From NCBI GenBank assembly GCA_015075185.1, contig JABTUW010000001.1, forward strand, positions 1,798,001 through 1,862,000: a stretch of 64,000 nucleotides of DNA, given 5' to 3'. The notes beneath the pieces are model-generated. The model did no database searches. It was not told where the DNA came from and was given only the letters and a program-made list of their open reading frames with translations. Positions 27,649 to 39,960 of this stretch are shown piece after piece. A program made the position numbers and the translations under genes. The DNA comes from Anaerolineales bacterium (GTDB lineage Bacteria; Chloroflexota; Anaerolineae; 4572-78; J111). Numbering within the stretch: position 1 is the stretch's first letter; every line of letters begins with the position of its first letter.

Positions 27649-28338
27649 TCAGGGAGACGGATTCTCACCTGGGGTGTCATAAGAAACTTCTGTATCGAAA
27701 GTTAAAGAATCCTCATCCAGATTAGCTTCAGAACTTGTTGTACTTCTCGACCCTACCTTTTTTCGGATTGCTTTTTTATCAAACCGCAATTGGTAGTCAT
27801 ATATCCAAAAGTCTATATTGCGTCTTTGGATTAAAGTGAACTTCAAACGTTTATCAAACGATTTCGCAATAATCAATCCTCGCACCCGTTGACCTGGTTG
27901 AGCTAGATTCTTCTCAACCCAAGCAATGTATCTATCCACTTGAGCAACCACACGATCAGGGGCTTTGTTTCGTTTGAGTTCTATAACTACAAAGTTATTC
28001 CTCGTATCCAGACATAGAATGTCTACTTCTCCAGCCTCAGTGCGATAGCGAATTCCTACCGGTTTATGGTTGGAGTTGGAATTAGATAATCCTACTTCGG
28101 AAGGGTTGTAGATACGCCAGCCAGGAAATAACTTATCAAATCATTGAACAATATCCTGTTCGAGTTGAATTTCCCACAGATCATCAAGATTTAGGGCTTT
28201 TTGAGGCTGCACCGAAGTTGGTTTAGATTGGGTAAGTTTATCCCAAATAAGTATTCCACCTATCAGGCCACCCAAGCTAACTACAACTCCAACAAGAGCA
28301 CCAAAGAAAGATGACCATTCCACCTGCTCACCCCCCAA
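27649..28338 (-). pseudogene. Membrane-anchored PD-(D/E)XK (DUF91/NucS-like) nuclease interrupted by one TGA
   Basis: Two open stretches in the same frame are joined by a single TGA at 28141-28143. The first encodes a helix (FFGALVGVVVSLGGLIGGIL) and LEIQLEQDIVQ-type sequence, starting at TTG 28338 or GTG 28320. The second continues directly with FDKLFPGWRIYNPSEVG, then GEVDILCLDT and FVVIELKRNKAPDR, the D-x(n)-E-x-K core of this nuclease fold, and VEKNLAQPGQRVRGLIIAK. No frame change is needed. Other genes here use TGA as stop, so this is most simply a nonsense mutation or a base-call error. The codon would otherwise be TGG or CGA. Confidence 0.7.
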
Positions 28339-28918
28339 CTATAGGGTTTTCCCACTCCACCTTCTGATAAACCCGGCTCAATGGTATCTCCACACCAACC
28401 GACTCCAGCATCAGCACCCCCTCAAGATCATTGAACTCGGTCAGCAGCCAGCGACTATCCTCCAACTTGTGAAAATACTCCACATGGACGCGGGATTGGT
28501 CAATTAGCACGTAATCTTGCAGAGCATCAATTGCCCGGTAAAGCTCGAATTTTGCGCCCCGGTCGTAGGCTTGAGTTGATTCTGATAAAACTTCAAAAAT
28601 CACAACTGGGTTGGTAATTGTATCGGTTCGCCCCTTGACGTACTCAATCCGGCCACACATGATCATCACGTCAGGGTAGGTGTATAAGCTATTTTTCCTG
28701 ACATGCAGACGCATATCAGTGACAAAGGTTTCACAGGGCTTACCTTCGAGGGCCGCATCCAAGGTGATTATCAGATTCTTGATAATGCGATTGTGATTAG
28801 CTGACCCGCCGGACATCGCAAAAATTTCGCCGCGATAATATTCGCTGCGATACTCCGCCGTTTCTTCCAAAGCCAGATATTCTTCGGGGCTGTAGCGTTT
28901 CTGTGGCTGGGCGACCAT
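28328..28918 (-). CDS. Uma2 family (DUF820) restriction-endonuclease-fold protein
   Basis: 196 residues. Signature elements are YSPEEYLALEETAEYRSEYY, GEIFAMSGGSANHNRI, the YPDVMIMCG strand carrying the catalytic Asp, and NPVVIFEVLSESTQAYDRG with the E-x-V-L-S pattern. Ends QDYVLIDQSRVHVEYF and a C-terminal domain typical of the family. Uma2 proteins are abundant in cyanobacteria and Chloroflexota; their function is not known. It overlaps the interrupted nuclease by up to 11 bases, depending on that gene's start. Confidence 0.9.
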   Translation of the reverse strand: MVAQPQKRYSPEEYLALEETAEYRSEYYRGEIFAMSGGSANHNRIIKNLIITLDAALEGKPCETFVTDMRLHVRKNSLYTYPDVMIMCGRIEYVKGRTDTITNPVVIFEVLSESTQAYDRGAKFELYRAIDALQDYVLIDQSRVHVEYFHKLEDSRWLLTEFNDLEGVLMLESVGVEIPLSRVYQKVEWENPIVGG

Positions 28919-28931
28919 TTAGCTCTCCTAT

Positions 28932-28967
28932 CGTGATGCGTAAGAATAACAATCCTCACGCATCACG
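28932..28967. repeat. CGTGATGCGT inverted repeat
   Basis: CGTGATGCGT at 28932-28941 is exactly complementary to ACGCATCACG at 28958-28967, with further partial copies (CATCACG, TTTCACG) following. It fills the recO/Uma2 spacer. Confidence 0.7.
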
Positions 28968-29739
28968 CATCACGTTTCACGCCTTCTCTTTTTAACTGCC
29001 GCAAAAACTCTGCGCTCTTTAACCGCCGTTCCAGGAGGAAGGTGATGTAGTTAAAGAGCAAACTTTCGACGTGCTGCCGCGTGGCCAGGGTAAGCTGCAA
29101 CTTGGCGATCTTTTCCCACGGCTCGCTTTGCAGGTAGCGCAGCACTTTGAGCACCGGCAGGGGAAGCGGCTCGGCATTGGGGCGAGCTTCGCCGTGCCGG
29201 GGGCAGAGCGCGCCGCCATCTACAAAGTGGAAAAAGTTAGTCACCGGCTCCAAGGCTTCGCCGCAGGCCACACAGAAATGAAGCTGCGGCTGAAAGCCGG
29301 TCAAACTGAGCAAATGCAACTCAAAATAGCGCAGCGCCAGGAAGGGGTCGTCCGAGTGGCTGAGATGAGCCAGGGTCAGCGTCAGCAGTTGAAACAGCGG
29401 CGCATTGGCATCGTGCTCCTCGGTAAAGCGATCCACCAGTTCGGCCAGGTAGTAGGCGTGGCTGGTCTTCTCCAAATCTTCCCGCAAATCCCGGTACGGC
29501 TCGACAATTTCGGCCTGGGAAATAATGTCCCAGGTGCGTCCCTGGGCCACCAGCATATCGGTCAGCATAAACAGCTCGACATGCCCCGCTTTGCGGCTGG
29601 TCGTTTTGCGGACACCTTTGGCCAGCAGGCGCAATTTGCCTCGCTCCGGGGTCAACACGGTTAGCAGCCGGTCGGCCTCCCCAAAGTCGCTGCGGCGCAG
29701 AATAATAGCATCGGTCCGATAGAGACGTTCATTAGCCAT
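28963..29739 (-). CDS. recO: DNA repair protein RecO
   Basis: Recombination mediator that loads RecA together with RecR. The N-terminal OB-fold has YRTDAIILRRSDFGEADRLL and LTPERGKLRLLAKGVRK. The C-terminal part has a zinc-type CVACGEALEPVTNF with GGALCPRHGE. Length 258 is normal. Stop and the downstream repeat overlap slightly. recR is in the same window (39961), but far away. Confidence 0.95.
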   Translation of the reverse strand: MANERLYRTDAIILRRSDFGEADRLLTVLTPERGKLRLLAKGVRKTTSRKAGHVELFMLTDMLVAQGRTWDIISQAEIVEPYRDLREDLEKTSHAYYLAELVDRFTEEHDANAPLFQLLTLTLAHLSHSDDPFLALRYFELHLLSLTGFQPQLHFCVACGEALEPVTNFFHFVDGGALCPRHGEARPNAEPLPLPVLKVLRYLQSEPWEKIAKLQLTLATRQHVESLLFNYITFLLERRLKSAEFLRQLKREGVKRDA

Positions 29740-29906
29740 AAACAGGAATTATACTCTGGGCAAGGGGGATGAGCAAGGATAATACAATCAGTCCCCGTTT
29801 GTCCAGCCGGGGATTTGACAACGTCTTCAAAATGGTATTTATTCATCGCTGTAAATTAGATGAACCTGTCAAGGTTTAGTTTACCCGCTAAACCTCCAGG
29901 AGGTGG

Positions 29907-31295
29907 ATGATGACCTTTCAACTGGTGAAACCAAAACTGGTTCCCCCACTCGACCCGGCCTTCTGCCCGGCAGTACTGGCCAACCACGCCTTTACCCAGG
30001 AGGTCGAAGAGGTAGGCGTGCCTCTGGTCATGGGGCTAGAGCGGGCCGATGGCAGTATTTCTCGTTTTGAGACAAAGGTTTTTCCTGAACATCACCCTCG
30101 CGCCGAAGCCAACCTGATGTATGCGGAACGACTGCTTAAATTCCTGCTCTGGCAGCGCGGCGGCTGGAAGGTTTATGTCGGCGGCACCCCATCTGTGGGG
30201 CACTATCTCAAACGATGTTATGCTCCTGAAGGGATTCGTGCTTTTGACTTTCATTTTATGGGCGAGAGTGTTTACCAAAAACCCTTCACCGTGGTTGAGT
30301 GCACTGCGGCTGACGTTCCGGCTGAAGAGGAAAGCCAGCAAGCTTTAGGCCGGCATCTGGAAGGATACCGCATCGGCTTTGATTTAGGCGCATCCGACCT
30401 CAAGGTTGCCGCCGTGGCTGACGGGCAGGCCATCTTTAGCGAGGAGATTGTCTGGGAGCCGCGCCGGCAGACGGACCCGCAGTATCACTATCAGCATATC
30501 ATGGCTGCTTTGAAATTGGCCGCATCGAAAATGCCTCGGGTAGACGCTATTGGGGGCAGTTCAGCCGGGGTCTACATCAATAATCGGGCTATGGTGGCTT
30601 CCCTTTTTCGTGGTATTCCCCCGGAGCGGTTCGATGAGGTCAGAAACATGTTCCTGCGCATTCGTGAAGAAATGGGCGTGCCTTTGGAGGTTGTCAACGA
30701 CGGCGAGGTCACCGCTCTGGCCGGCTCGATGTCGCTGGAGGATAATGCGATTCTGGGAATCGCCCTGGGATCGAGCGAGGCGGCGGGTTATGTCACGCCC
30801 CAGGGCAACATTACCGGCTGGCTTAACGAATTGGCCTTTGCGCCGGTTGACTACAGCCCGGCCGCTCCTGTTGACGAATGGTCGGGCGACCGAGGCTGTG
30901 GCGCGCTTTATTTCTCGCAACAGTGTGTCTTTCGCCTGGCGCCAAAGGTGGGACTTGAACTACCCAATGTTCTAACCGACGCCGCCAGGCTCGAACTGGT
31001 CCAGGAAAAACTGGAAGCTGGACACGCTGGCGCCAGAAAAATCTGGCAGAGTATGGGCTACTACCTGGGTTACGGTATCGCCCACTACGCCGACTTTTAC
31101 CCCTTGAAGCACGTCCTTATTTTGGGCCGCTGCACCTCCGGCCAAGGCGGCCCGCTCATGCTGGCAGGGGCCAATGAAGTCCTGGCAACAGAGTTCCCCG
31201 AATTGGCCCGGCAAATCAGCCTGCATTTGCCGGACGAAAAAAGCCGGCGGGTGGGGCAATCCATCGCCGCCGCCAGCCTGCCGGCAATCAAGTAA
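29907..31295 (+). CDS. ROK-family sugar kinase with N-terminal extension
   Basis: The C-terminal 310 residues form a ROK fold: phosphate-1 loop RIGFDLGASDLKVAAV (about 152-168), adenosine-side GIALGSSEAAGYV (about 285-297) in place of the usual GTG. No clear CxCGxxGC zinc cluster is visible; the equivalent region is GDRGCGALYFSQQC. The first 150 residues (e.g. FPEHHPRAEANLMYAERLLK) are an extra domain not present in ordinary ROK kinases. Substrate unknown. The next gene, a PIG-L deacetylase, starts 12 bases later, so amino-sugar metabolism is a reasonable guess. A GGTTTAG/CTAAACC hairpin and AGGAGGT lie just before the start. Confidence 0.75.
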   Translation: MMTFQLVKPKLVPPLDPAFCPAVLANHAFTQEVEEVGVPLVMGLERADGSISRFETKVFPEHHPRAEANLMYAERLLKFLLWQRGGWKVYVGGTPSVGHYLKRCYAPEGIRAFDFHFMGESVYQKPFTVVECTAADVPAEEESQQALGRHLEGYRIGFDLGASDLKVAAVADGQAIFSEEIVWEPRRQTDPQYHYQHIMAALKLAASKMPRVDAIGGSSAGVYINNRAMVASLFRGIPPERFDEVRNMFLRIREEMGVPLEVVNDGEVTALAGSMSLEDNAILGIALGSSEAAGYVTPQGNITGWLNELAFAPVDYSPAAPVDEWSGDRGCGALYFSQQCVFRLAPKVGLELPNVLTDAARLELVQEKLEAGHAGARKIWQSMGYYLGYGIAHYADFYPLKHVLILGRCTSGQGGPLMLAGANEVLATEFPELARQISLHLPDEKSRRVGQSIAAASLPAIK

Positions 31296-31306
31296 AGGAG
31301 AAGTCC

Positions 31307-32167
31307 GTGAAATTTAATCGTGATACCGCCCAAATTTTTGTTCCCGATGGCCTGCCCGTCGAACCAGCTTTGTCACGAACCACGCACCTGGCTGTGGGCG
31401 CGCATCAGGATGACCTGGAAATTATGGCCATTGACGGTATCCTGGCCTGTTTTCAGCGCGAGGATAAGTGGTTTACCGGCGTCGTCGTTACCGATGGGCG
31501 CGGGTCGCCGCGCAGCGGGGTATATCAAAACTACACCGACGACCAGATGTGGGCTGTTCGCAACAAGGAGCAGCAGAAAGCCGCCATTATCGGCGAGTAT
31601 GCCGCCCAGGTTTTGCTCGATTATCCCAGCAGCGCGGTTAAGGATGGCGCTAACAAGCAGCCGGTTGAAGACATAACCCAGCTTTTGAAAATCGCCCGGC
31701 CTGAAGTGGTCTACACCCACAACCTGGCCGATAAGCATCCCACCCACATCGGCGTGGCACTAAAGGTCATCGAGGCTATCCGCAGCCTGCCGGAGTCAGA
31801 GCGTCCCCAAAAATTGTATGGCTGCGAAGTCTGGCGTGACTTGGATTGGATGGTTGACGAGGATAAAGTGGCCTTTAATTGTTCAGCCCATGAAAACTTA
31901 CAGACAACCCTGGTCGGTGTGTTCGACTCGCAGGTGAGCGGCGGCAAGCGGTACGACCTGGCCACAATGGGCCGCCGCCGCGCGCACGCCACCTATCATG
32001 CCTCGCACGAAACCGATGTTACCACCGGCCTGACTTTCGCCATGGACCTGACCCCGCTGATCCAAAATATCACCCTGGATATTTCCGCTTACGTGCAAGA
32101 ATTCATCCATCGCTTTGCCGAGGATGTCAGGCAGCGTATTAACCAGATGACTCTTGCAGATTTGTAA
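31307..32167 (+). CDS. PIG-L (LmbE) family deacetylase
   Basis: Zinc-dependent N-acetyl-amino-sugar deacetylase family. The metal motif is AVGAHQDDLEIMAIDG (family consensus AHPDDxE), with a second ligand in YTHNLADKHPTHIGVALK. The GTG start is preceded by AAAGGAG. It is co-directional with and 12 bases from the ROK kinase, suggesting that the two act on the same N-acetylated sugar. The substrate is not visible. Confidence 0.88.
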   Translation: MKFNRDTAQIFVPDGLPVEPALSRTTHLAVGAHQDDLEIMAIDGILACFQREDKWFTGVVVTDGRGSPRSGVYQNYTDDQMWAVRNKEQQKAAIIGEYAAQVLLDYPSSAVKDGANKQPVEDITQLLKIARPEVVYTHNLADKHPTHIGVALKVIEAIRSLPESERPQKLYGCEVWRDLDWMVDEDKVAFNCSAHENLQTTLVGVFDSQVSGGKRYDLATMGRRRAHATYHASHETDVTTGLTFAMDLTPLIQNITLDISAYVQEFIHRFAEDVRQRINQMTLADL

Positions 32168-32169
32168 AT

Positions 32170-32583
32170 TTATAGGATTTCCAGGTTTTCCGGCCCGAAA
32201 CTATGAGGAAGTAAATCGTTAAGGCTGACTACTTGATAGTTGCCCTTGATGTCCCCTATAATAACCGTCAAATTGGGGGCGAATTCGCGCATCACCTGGC
32301 GGCAAACCCCGCACGGAGCGCCCCCGTTGCTGGTCACCACTGCGATGGCGGCAAAATCGCGCTCTCCTTCGGAGACAGCTTTAAAGAAAGCCGTCCGTTC
32401 GGCGCAATTAGAGGGGGTGTAGGCAGCATTTTCGATATTGCAGCCGGTATAAATTTTACCCTTTGTGGTCAGCAGCGCCGCGCCAACTTTGTAATGAGAA
32501 TAGGGCGAGTAGGATTTTTCTCTGGCTTCAATCGCTGCTTGGAGTAAATGATCCCATTGAGGAGCTTTAGGTGAGTCGGTCAT
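32170..32583 (-). CDS. cdd: Cytidine deaminase
   Basis: Deaminates cytidine/deoxycytidine in pyrimidine salvage. The zinc site consists of NCAERTAFFKAV (Cys-Ala-Glu with catalytic Glu) and PCGVCRQVMREF. YSHYKVGAALLTTKGKIYTG and CNIENAAYTPS are characteristic. 137 residues, the short tetrameric type. It converges on the PIG-L gene with two bases between the stops. Confidence 0.95.
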   Translation of the reverse strand: MTDSPKAPQWDHLLQAAIEAREKSYSPYSHYKVGAALLTTKGKIYTGCNIENAAYTPSNCAERTAFFKAVSEGERDFAAIAVVTSNGGAPCGVCRQVMREFAPNLTVIIGDIKGNYQVVSLNDLLPHSFGPENLEIL

Positions 32584-32644
32584 GGTTTACCCGCAGCAAA
32601 TAGGGAACTTTGGAAGAATGGCACTTTGCCCATTCGCTCCTCGC

Positions 32645-34036
32645 TCATGAAGAGCTAGAGGTGACATTACGAGGATTGTTGACAAACGTGGATGATTTTT
32701 TAGCGGCGGCTGTGAATTCATTTTTCTCTTTGTGGCTCTGCTTACCATTTTCATCATCATGCTTGATGCGCTGCGCTTTCACTTTGACAATCCGCCGCCC
32801 CTCAACGGCTAACACTGTCAACCGTAAAGTAGCCACCTCCAGTGAGTCGCCCACCACCGGCACCCGGCCCAGCATTGAATAAACCAACCCGCCCAGCGTA
32901 TCACTCTCATCAGTTGGCAACTCTACCGCCATGATGTCATTAACGTCATCCAGGTCTATCCGGGCGCTAAAAATATACTCGTCCTCAGAGATGCGATCCA
33001 TAAGAAACTCTTCAGCATCATACTCATCCTGGATTTCGCCGACGATCTCTTCTAAAATATCTTCAATTGTGACCAACCCAGCCGTACCGCCATACTCGTC
33101 AACCACAATCGCAATATGAACCTTTTTGGATTGCAATTCCCGCAGTAAGTCACTTACCGGCTTGGTTTCGGGTACATAATAGACCTCCCGCTCCAAGCCT
33201 CGCACGGGGCGTGGTTCACCCCCATTCCGCCAGTGGGCCAGCAAATCCTTGGCGTAGAGAATGCCGATAACATTATCAATATTATCGTCGTAAACCGGCA
33301 CCCGCGAATGACCGGCTTCCAAAATCGTATCGAGAGCTTCAACCACTGCTGAATCTGCCTCAACTGCTACAATATCAATCCGCGGAACCATTATTTCCCG
33401 CGCCAGCGTGTCGCCCAAGTCGAAGATAGAGTAAATCATCTCCTTTTCTTCTTCCTTAAGCAGCCCACCCTCCTCGCCGGCGTCCACATAAGTCCGCAAA
33501 TCTTCTTCGGTAATGGTTCCCAGGCCGTAATCTCCTGTCTCATCCCACCGGCCCGTCAACCCCCGGCCAATCTTCGTAATCAAGCGGGCTAACGGAGCCG
33601 CAATATAAGAAAGGAGATTAAAAGGATGAATTGACCAGAGGGCTATCGGTTCAGCATAATTGCGCGCAATCTCTCTGGGAATAAGTTCGCCAAAGATGAG
33701 CGTAATCAGGACAGCCACAACTGTCACCACGATCATAGCGGCAAAATTATTAATGGACATCAGTTGGGCCAGAGGCAGGGTGTACACAAAGGCGGCAAAG
33801 CCGATGAAGAAAAATCCAAGGAACTTGAGGATTAACTGTTCAGTGGTCAACAAGCGCGTGGCATCCTCGGCCAAGTTATTGACCAGTTCAGCGGCGTGAT
33901 TGCCCTCTTCCACCAACTGCAAGCGCCGAGACCTACGTATGGAAATGATGGCCTCTTTAGCCATCGCGAAAAAAGCATGAATAATCAGTAAAACGGTCAA
34001 GACAATTACAGGCGTTGAACTCGCAGGATCTAACAT
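32645..34036 (-). CDS. CNNM/CorC-type membrane protein (DUF21 + CBS pair + CorC_HlyC)
   Basis: Probable Mg2+/divalent cation transport-related protein, sometimes annotated as hemolysin. The N-terminal DUF21 region (about 1-200) has three to four membrane helices. Two CBS domains follow (about 205-330: IMVPRIDIVAVEADSAVVEA, HIAIVVDEYGGTAGLVTIED). The C-terminal CorC_HlyC domain is about 345-430 (DTLGGLVYSMLGRVP). The tail is Lys/Ser-rich. 463 residues is normal. It is on the same strand as cdd but about 60 bases away. Confidence 0.93.
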   Translation of the reverse strand: MLDPASSTPVIVLTVLLIIHAFFAMAKEAIISIRRSRRLQLVEEGNHAAELVNNLAEDATRLLTTEQLILKFLGFFFIGFAAFVYTLPLAQLMSINNFAAMIVVTVVAVLITLIFGELIPREIARNYAEPIALWSIHPFNLLSYIAAPLARLITKIGRGLTGRWDETGDYGLGTITEEDLRTYVDAGEEGGLLKEEEKEMIYSIFDLGDTLAREIMVPRIDIVAVEADSAVVEALDTILEAGHSRVPVYDDNIDNVIGILYAKDLLAHWRNGGEPRPVRGLEREVYYVPETKPVSDLLRELQSKKVHIAIVVDEYGGTAGLVTIEDILEEIVGEIQDEYDAEEFLMDRISEDEYIFSARIDLDDVNDIMAVELPTDESDTLGGLVYSMLGRVPVVGDSLEVATLRLTVLAVEGRRIVKVKAQRIKHDDENGKQSHKEKNEFTAAAKKSSTFVNNPRNVTSSSS

Positions 34037-34167
34037 AACTCCTTGTTAAACTATTATCAATTATTTCAATCTGAGATTTTAAGGGCGTGGGTAAATAGCA
34101 AGTTATCCAGCAATAACTATTGTAACACAGCCCGCGCGTCGGGGCAAGGGGGAATAAAAAAAGGTCT

Positions 34168-34282
<115 letters not shown>

Positions 34283-34297
34283 ACACACTTAACAAAG

Positions 34298-34360
34298 GAT
34301 GAAATATGAAGGATGAGGGCTGAAGAAGAAAATTCATCCTTTCGCCTTCAGCCTTTAAGG
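34298..34360. repeat. GAAGGATGA / GGCTGAAG repeat in the 23S-5S spacer
   Basis: Two copies of AAGGATGA, with GGCTGAAG (34318-34325) exactly complementary to CTTCAGCC (34346-34353) and GAAGGATGA near-complementary to TCATCCTTT. This is the same kind of degenerate hairpin repeat found between and within protein genes. Confidence 0.65.
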
Positions 34361-34419
34361 GTAACACACTAAAGACCGAACAGAACGAGTGTGCGCACCA
34401 ACCAAAGAAACACTTGAGA

Positions 34420-34425
<6 letters not shown>
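34359..34425 (-). other. 3' half of the 23S processing stem
   Basis: The + strand bases GGTAACACACTAAAGACCG and AACAGAACGAGTGTG match, in the same order, the 5' flank of the 23S gene at 37416-37475 (GGTAGCACATTAAAAACTG, ATAGAACGAGTGTAG on the minus strand). In the transcript the two flanks pair around the whole 23S, as an RNase III processing stem would. Confidence 0.7.
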
Positions 34426-37415
<2,990 letters not shown>

Positions 37416-37475
37416 CACGTGTTTGCTTTGGTTATTTGAACTACACTCGTTCTATTCAGTTTTTAATGTGCTACC
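37416..37475 (-). other. 5' half of the 23S processing stem
   Basis: See the 34359-34425 entry. The identity between one flank and the complement of the other covers about 60 positions with some differences. Confidence 0.7.
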
Positions 37476-37560
37476 TGTCCCAGACAATTGCTCGCTGGTG
37501 GATAACTCCTAACTTTAGGCTAACAGTTATCCAGCAACAAACAATCTCCCCACTTTAGAC

Positions 37561-37586
37561 AAAAAAAGCCCGGCACATCGCCGGGC
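37561..37586 (-). terminator. Terminator-like hairpin between tRNA-Ala and 23S
   Basis: On the minus strand GCCCGGC, a five-base loop and GCCGGGC run directly into seven Ts. It is in the rRNA direction, in the spacer between tRNA-Ala and 23S. On the + strand it has no T-run. It must be read through, or 23S must also start from elsewhere. Confidence 0.75.
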
Positions 37587-37730
37587 GATAATAATCCCTT
37601 TGTTATGCCAATCAAAACTATGGGGTTTTCAACAAAATGAATAAACGCATATAATTGATTTTGCTTAACCTGCTTAAGATGGACTATATCTTACTGCTGC
37701 CAAGCTAACTTGTCAAATCATTTATCTCAA

Positions 37731-37803
37731 TGGAGATGAGGGGATTCGAACCCCTGACCTCCTCCGTGCAAGGGAGGCGCTCTCCCAACTGAGCTACATC
37801 CCC
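37731..37803 (-). tRNA. tRNA-Ala (anticodon TGC)
   Basis: 73 bases; acceptor GGGGATG/CATCTCC, D-loop AGCTCAGTTGGGAGAG, anticodon loop CTTGCAC, T-arm GGTTCGAATCCCC region, discriminator A. CCA is not encoded. Lies in the 16S-23S spacer. Confidence 0.97.
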
Positions 37804-37815
37804 GCTCATAAGAGG

Positions 37816-37889
37816 TGGGCCTGAGTAGACTCGAACTACTGACCTTCCCCTTATCAGAGGGATGCTCTAACCGACTGAGCTACAGGCCC
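37816..37889 (-). tRNA. tRNA-Ile (anticodon GAT)
   Basis: 74 bases; acceptor GGGCCTG/CAGGCCC, anticodon loop CTGATAA, T-loop GTTCGAGTC, discriminator A followed by CCT, so CCA is not encoded. 12 bases upstream of tRNA-Ala in the transcript. Confidence 0.97.
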
Positions 37890-37910
37890 AGAAACTTTTT
37901 GGCTATTAAC

Positions 37911-37947
37911 CCTTAACAACTGAGAAGTGACAGGGAGCGGATTGGGA
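37911..37947 (-). other. 3' half of the 16S processing stem
   Basis: The + strand CCTTAACAACTGAGAAGTGA and CAGGGAGCGGATTGGG match the complement of the 16S leader at 39572-39612. The RNA flanks therefore pair around the 16S. Confidence 0.65.
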
Positions 37948-38036
37948 AAAAATAAAACAAGGATCTCTGCAAGCAGAGATATTAACCTTGGGAAGTTACT
38001 GAGGCTTGGTCCAAGACCAGCTTCAGCAGTCTCCCT

Positions 38037-39535
<1,499 letters not shown>

Positions 39536-39571
39536 TTCCAAAGCAGCTCTCCGCTGCTCCGTCTTTAACGT

Positions 39572-39612
39572 GAGCCAATCTCTTGCTTCCTGTCACTCCT
39601 CAGTTGTTAAGG
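39572..39612 (-). other. 5' half of the 16S processing stem
   Basis: Leader bases complementary to the 37911-37947 spacer sequence; shared words AACAACTGAG, AGTGACAGG, ATTGG. Confidence 0.65.
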
Positions 39613-39635
39613 TTCTCCACTCAGCCAATTGACAA

Positions 39636-39667
39636 ACAAAAACCGACACCCCTCTTACGGATGCCGG
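39636..39667 (-). terminator. Hairpin with U-tract in the rrn leader (possible attenuator)
   Basis: On the minus strand CCGGCATCC pairs with GGGTGTCGG over a loop of about seven bases and continues into TTTTTGTTTG. It lies between the promoters and 16S. rRNA transcripts must pass it, so it may act as an attenuator or be ignored by an antitermination complex. Confidence 0.55.
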
Positions 39668-39794
39668 TGGAGACGCATAAACCACATTCGGTTTAAGAAC
39701 CACTTATGTAGATCAACGTCTCCTTTCTGTTGTCAACAGAACTTCCTACAACCATTTGTAGACGAGTTCGATTTTATCGCTGAGCGCAACAATT

Positions 39795-39823
39795 AGTGTA
39801 TCACATTTATTGCACTTTGTCAA
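39795..39823 (-). promoter_or_regulatory. rRNA promoter P2
   Basis: Minus strand TTGACA, 17 bases, TACACT. It is 73 bases downstream of P1 and reads toward 16S. Confidence 0.7.
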
Positions 39824-39867
39824 GGCCCTTTGGTCTTTTCTCGTTTAGTGGCCCGACAACAGGGGGT

Positions 39868-39896
39868 ATATTAACACATCTTAAAGGCGTTGTCAA
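39868..39896 (-). promoter_or_regulatory. rRNA promoter P1
   Basis: Minus strand TTGACA, 17 bases, TAATAT. Both P1 and P2 have perfect -35 hexamers, as expected for tandem rrn promoters. It lies 60 bases after the recR stop. Confidence 0.75.
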
Positions 39897-39960
39897 GCCT
39901 CTAGAATAACGAATCTGCTTAATCTGCAAGCTTTTAAGGTTTATGAATCTTGCTCCGCTT

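Noticed and set aside
28141..28143. TGA as selenocysteine or Trp
   Set aside because: No SECIS-like hairpin was recognised after it, and TGA is the normal stop of neighbouring genes.
37416..37560. A separate promoter for 23S
   Set aside because: Only weak TTGTCT/TTAAAA-like matches with poor spacing; not supported.
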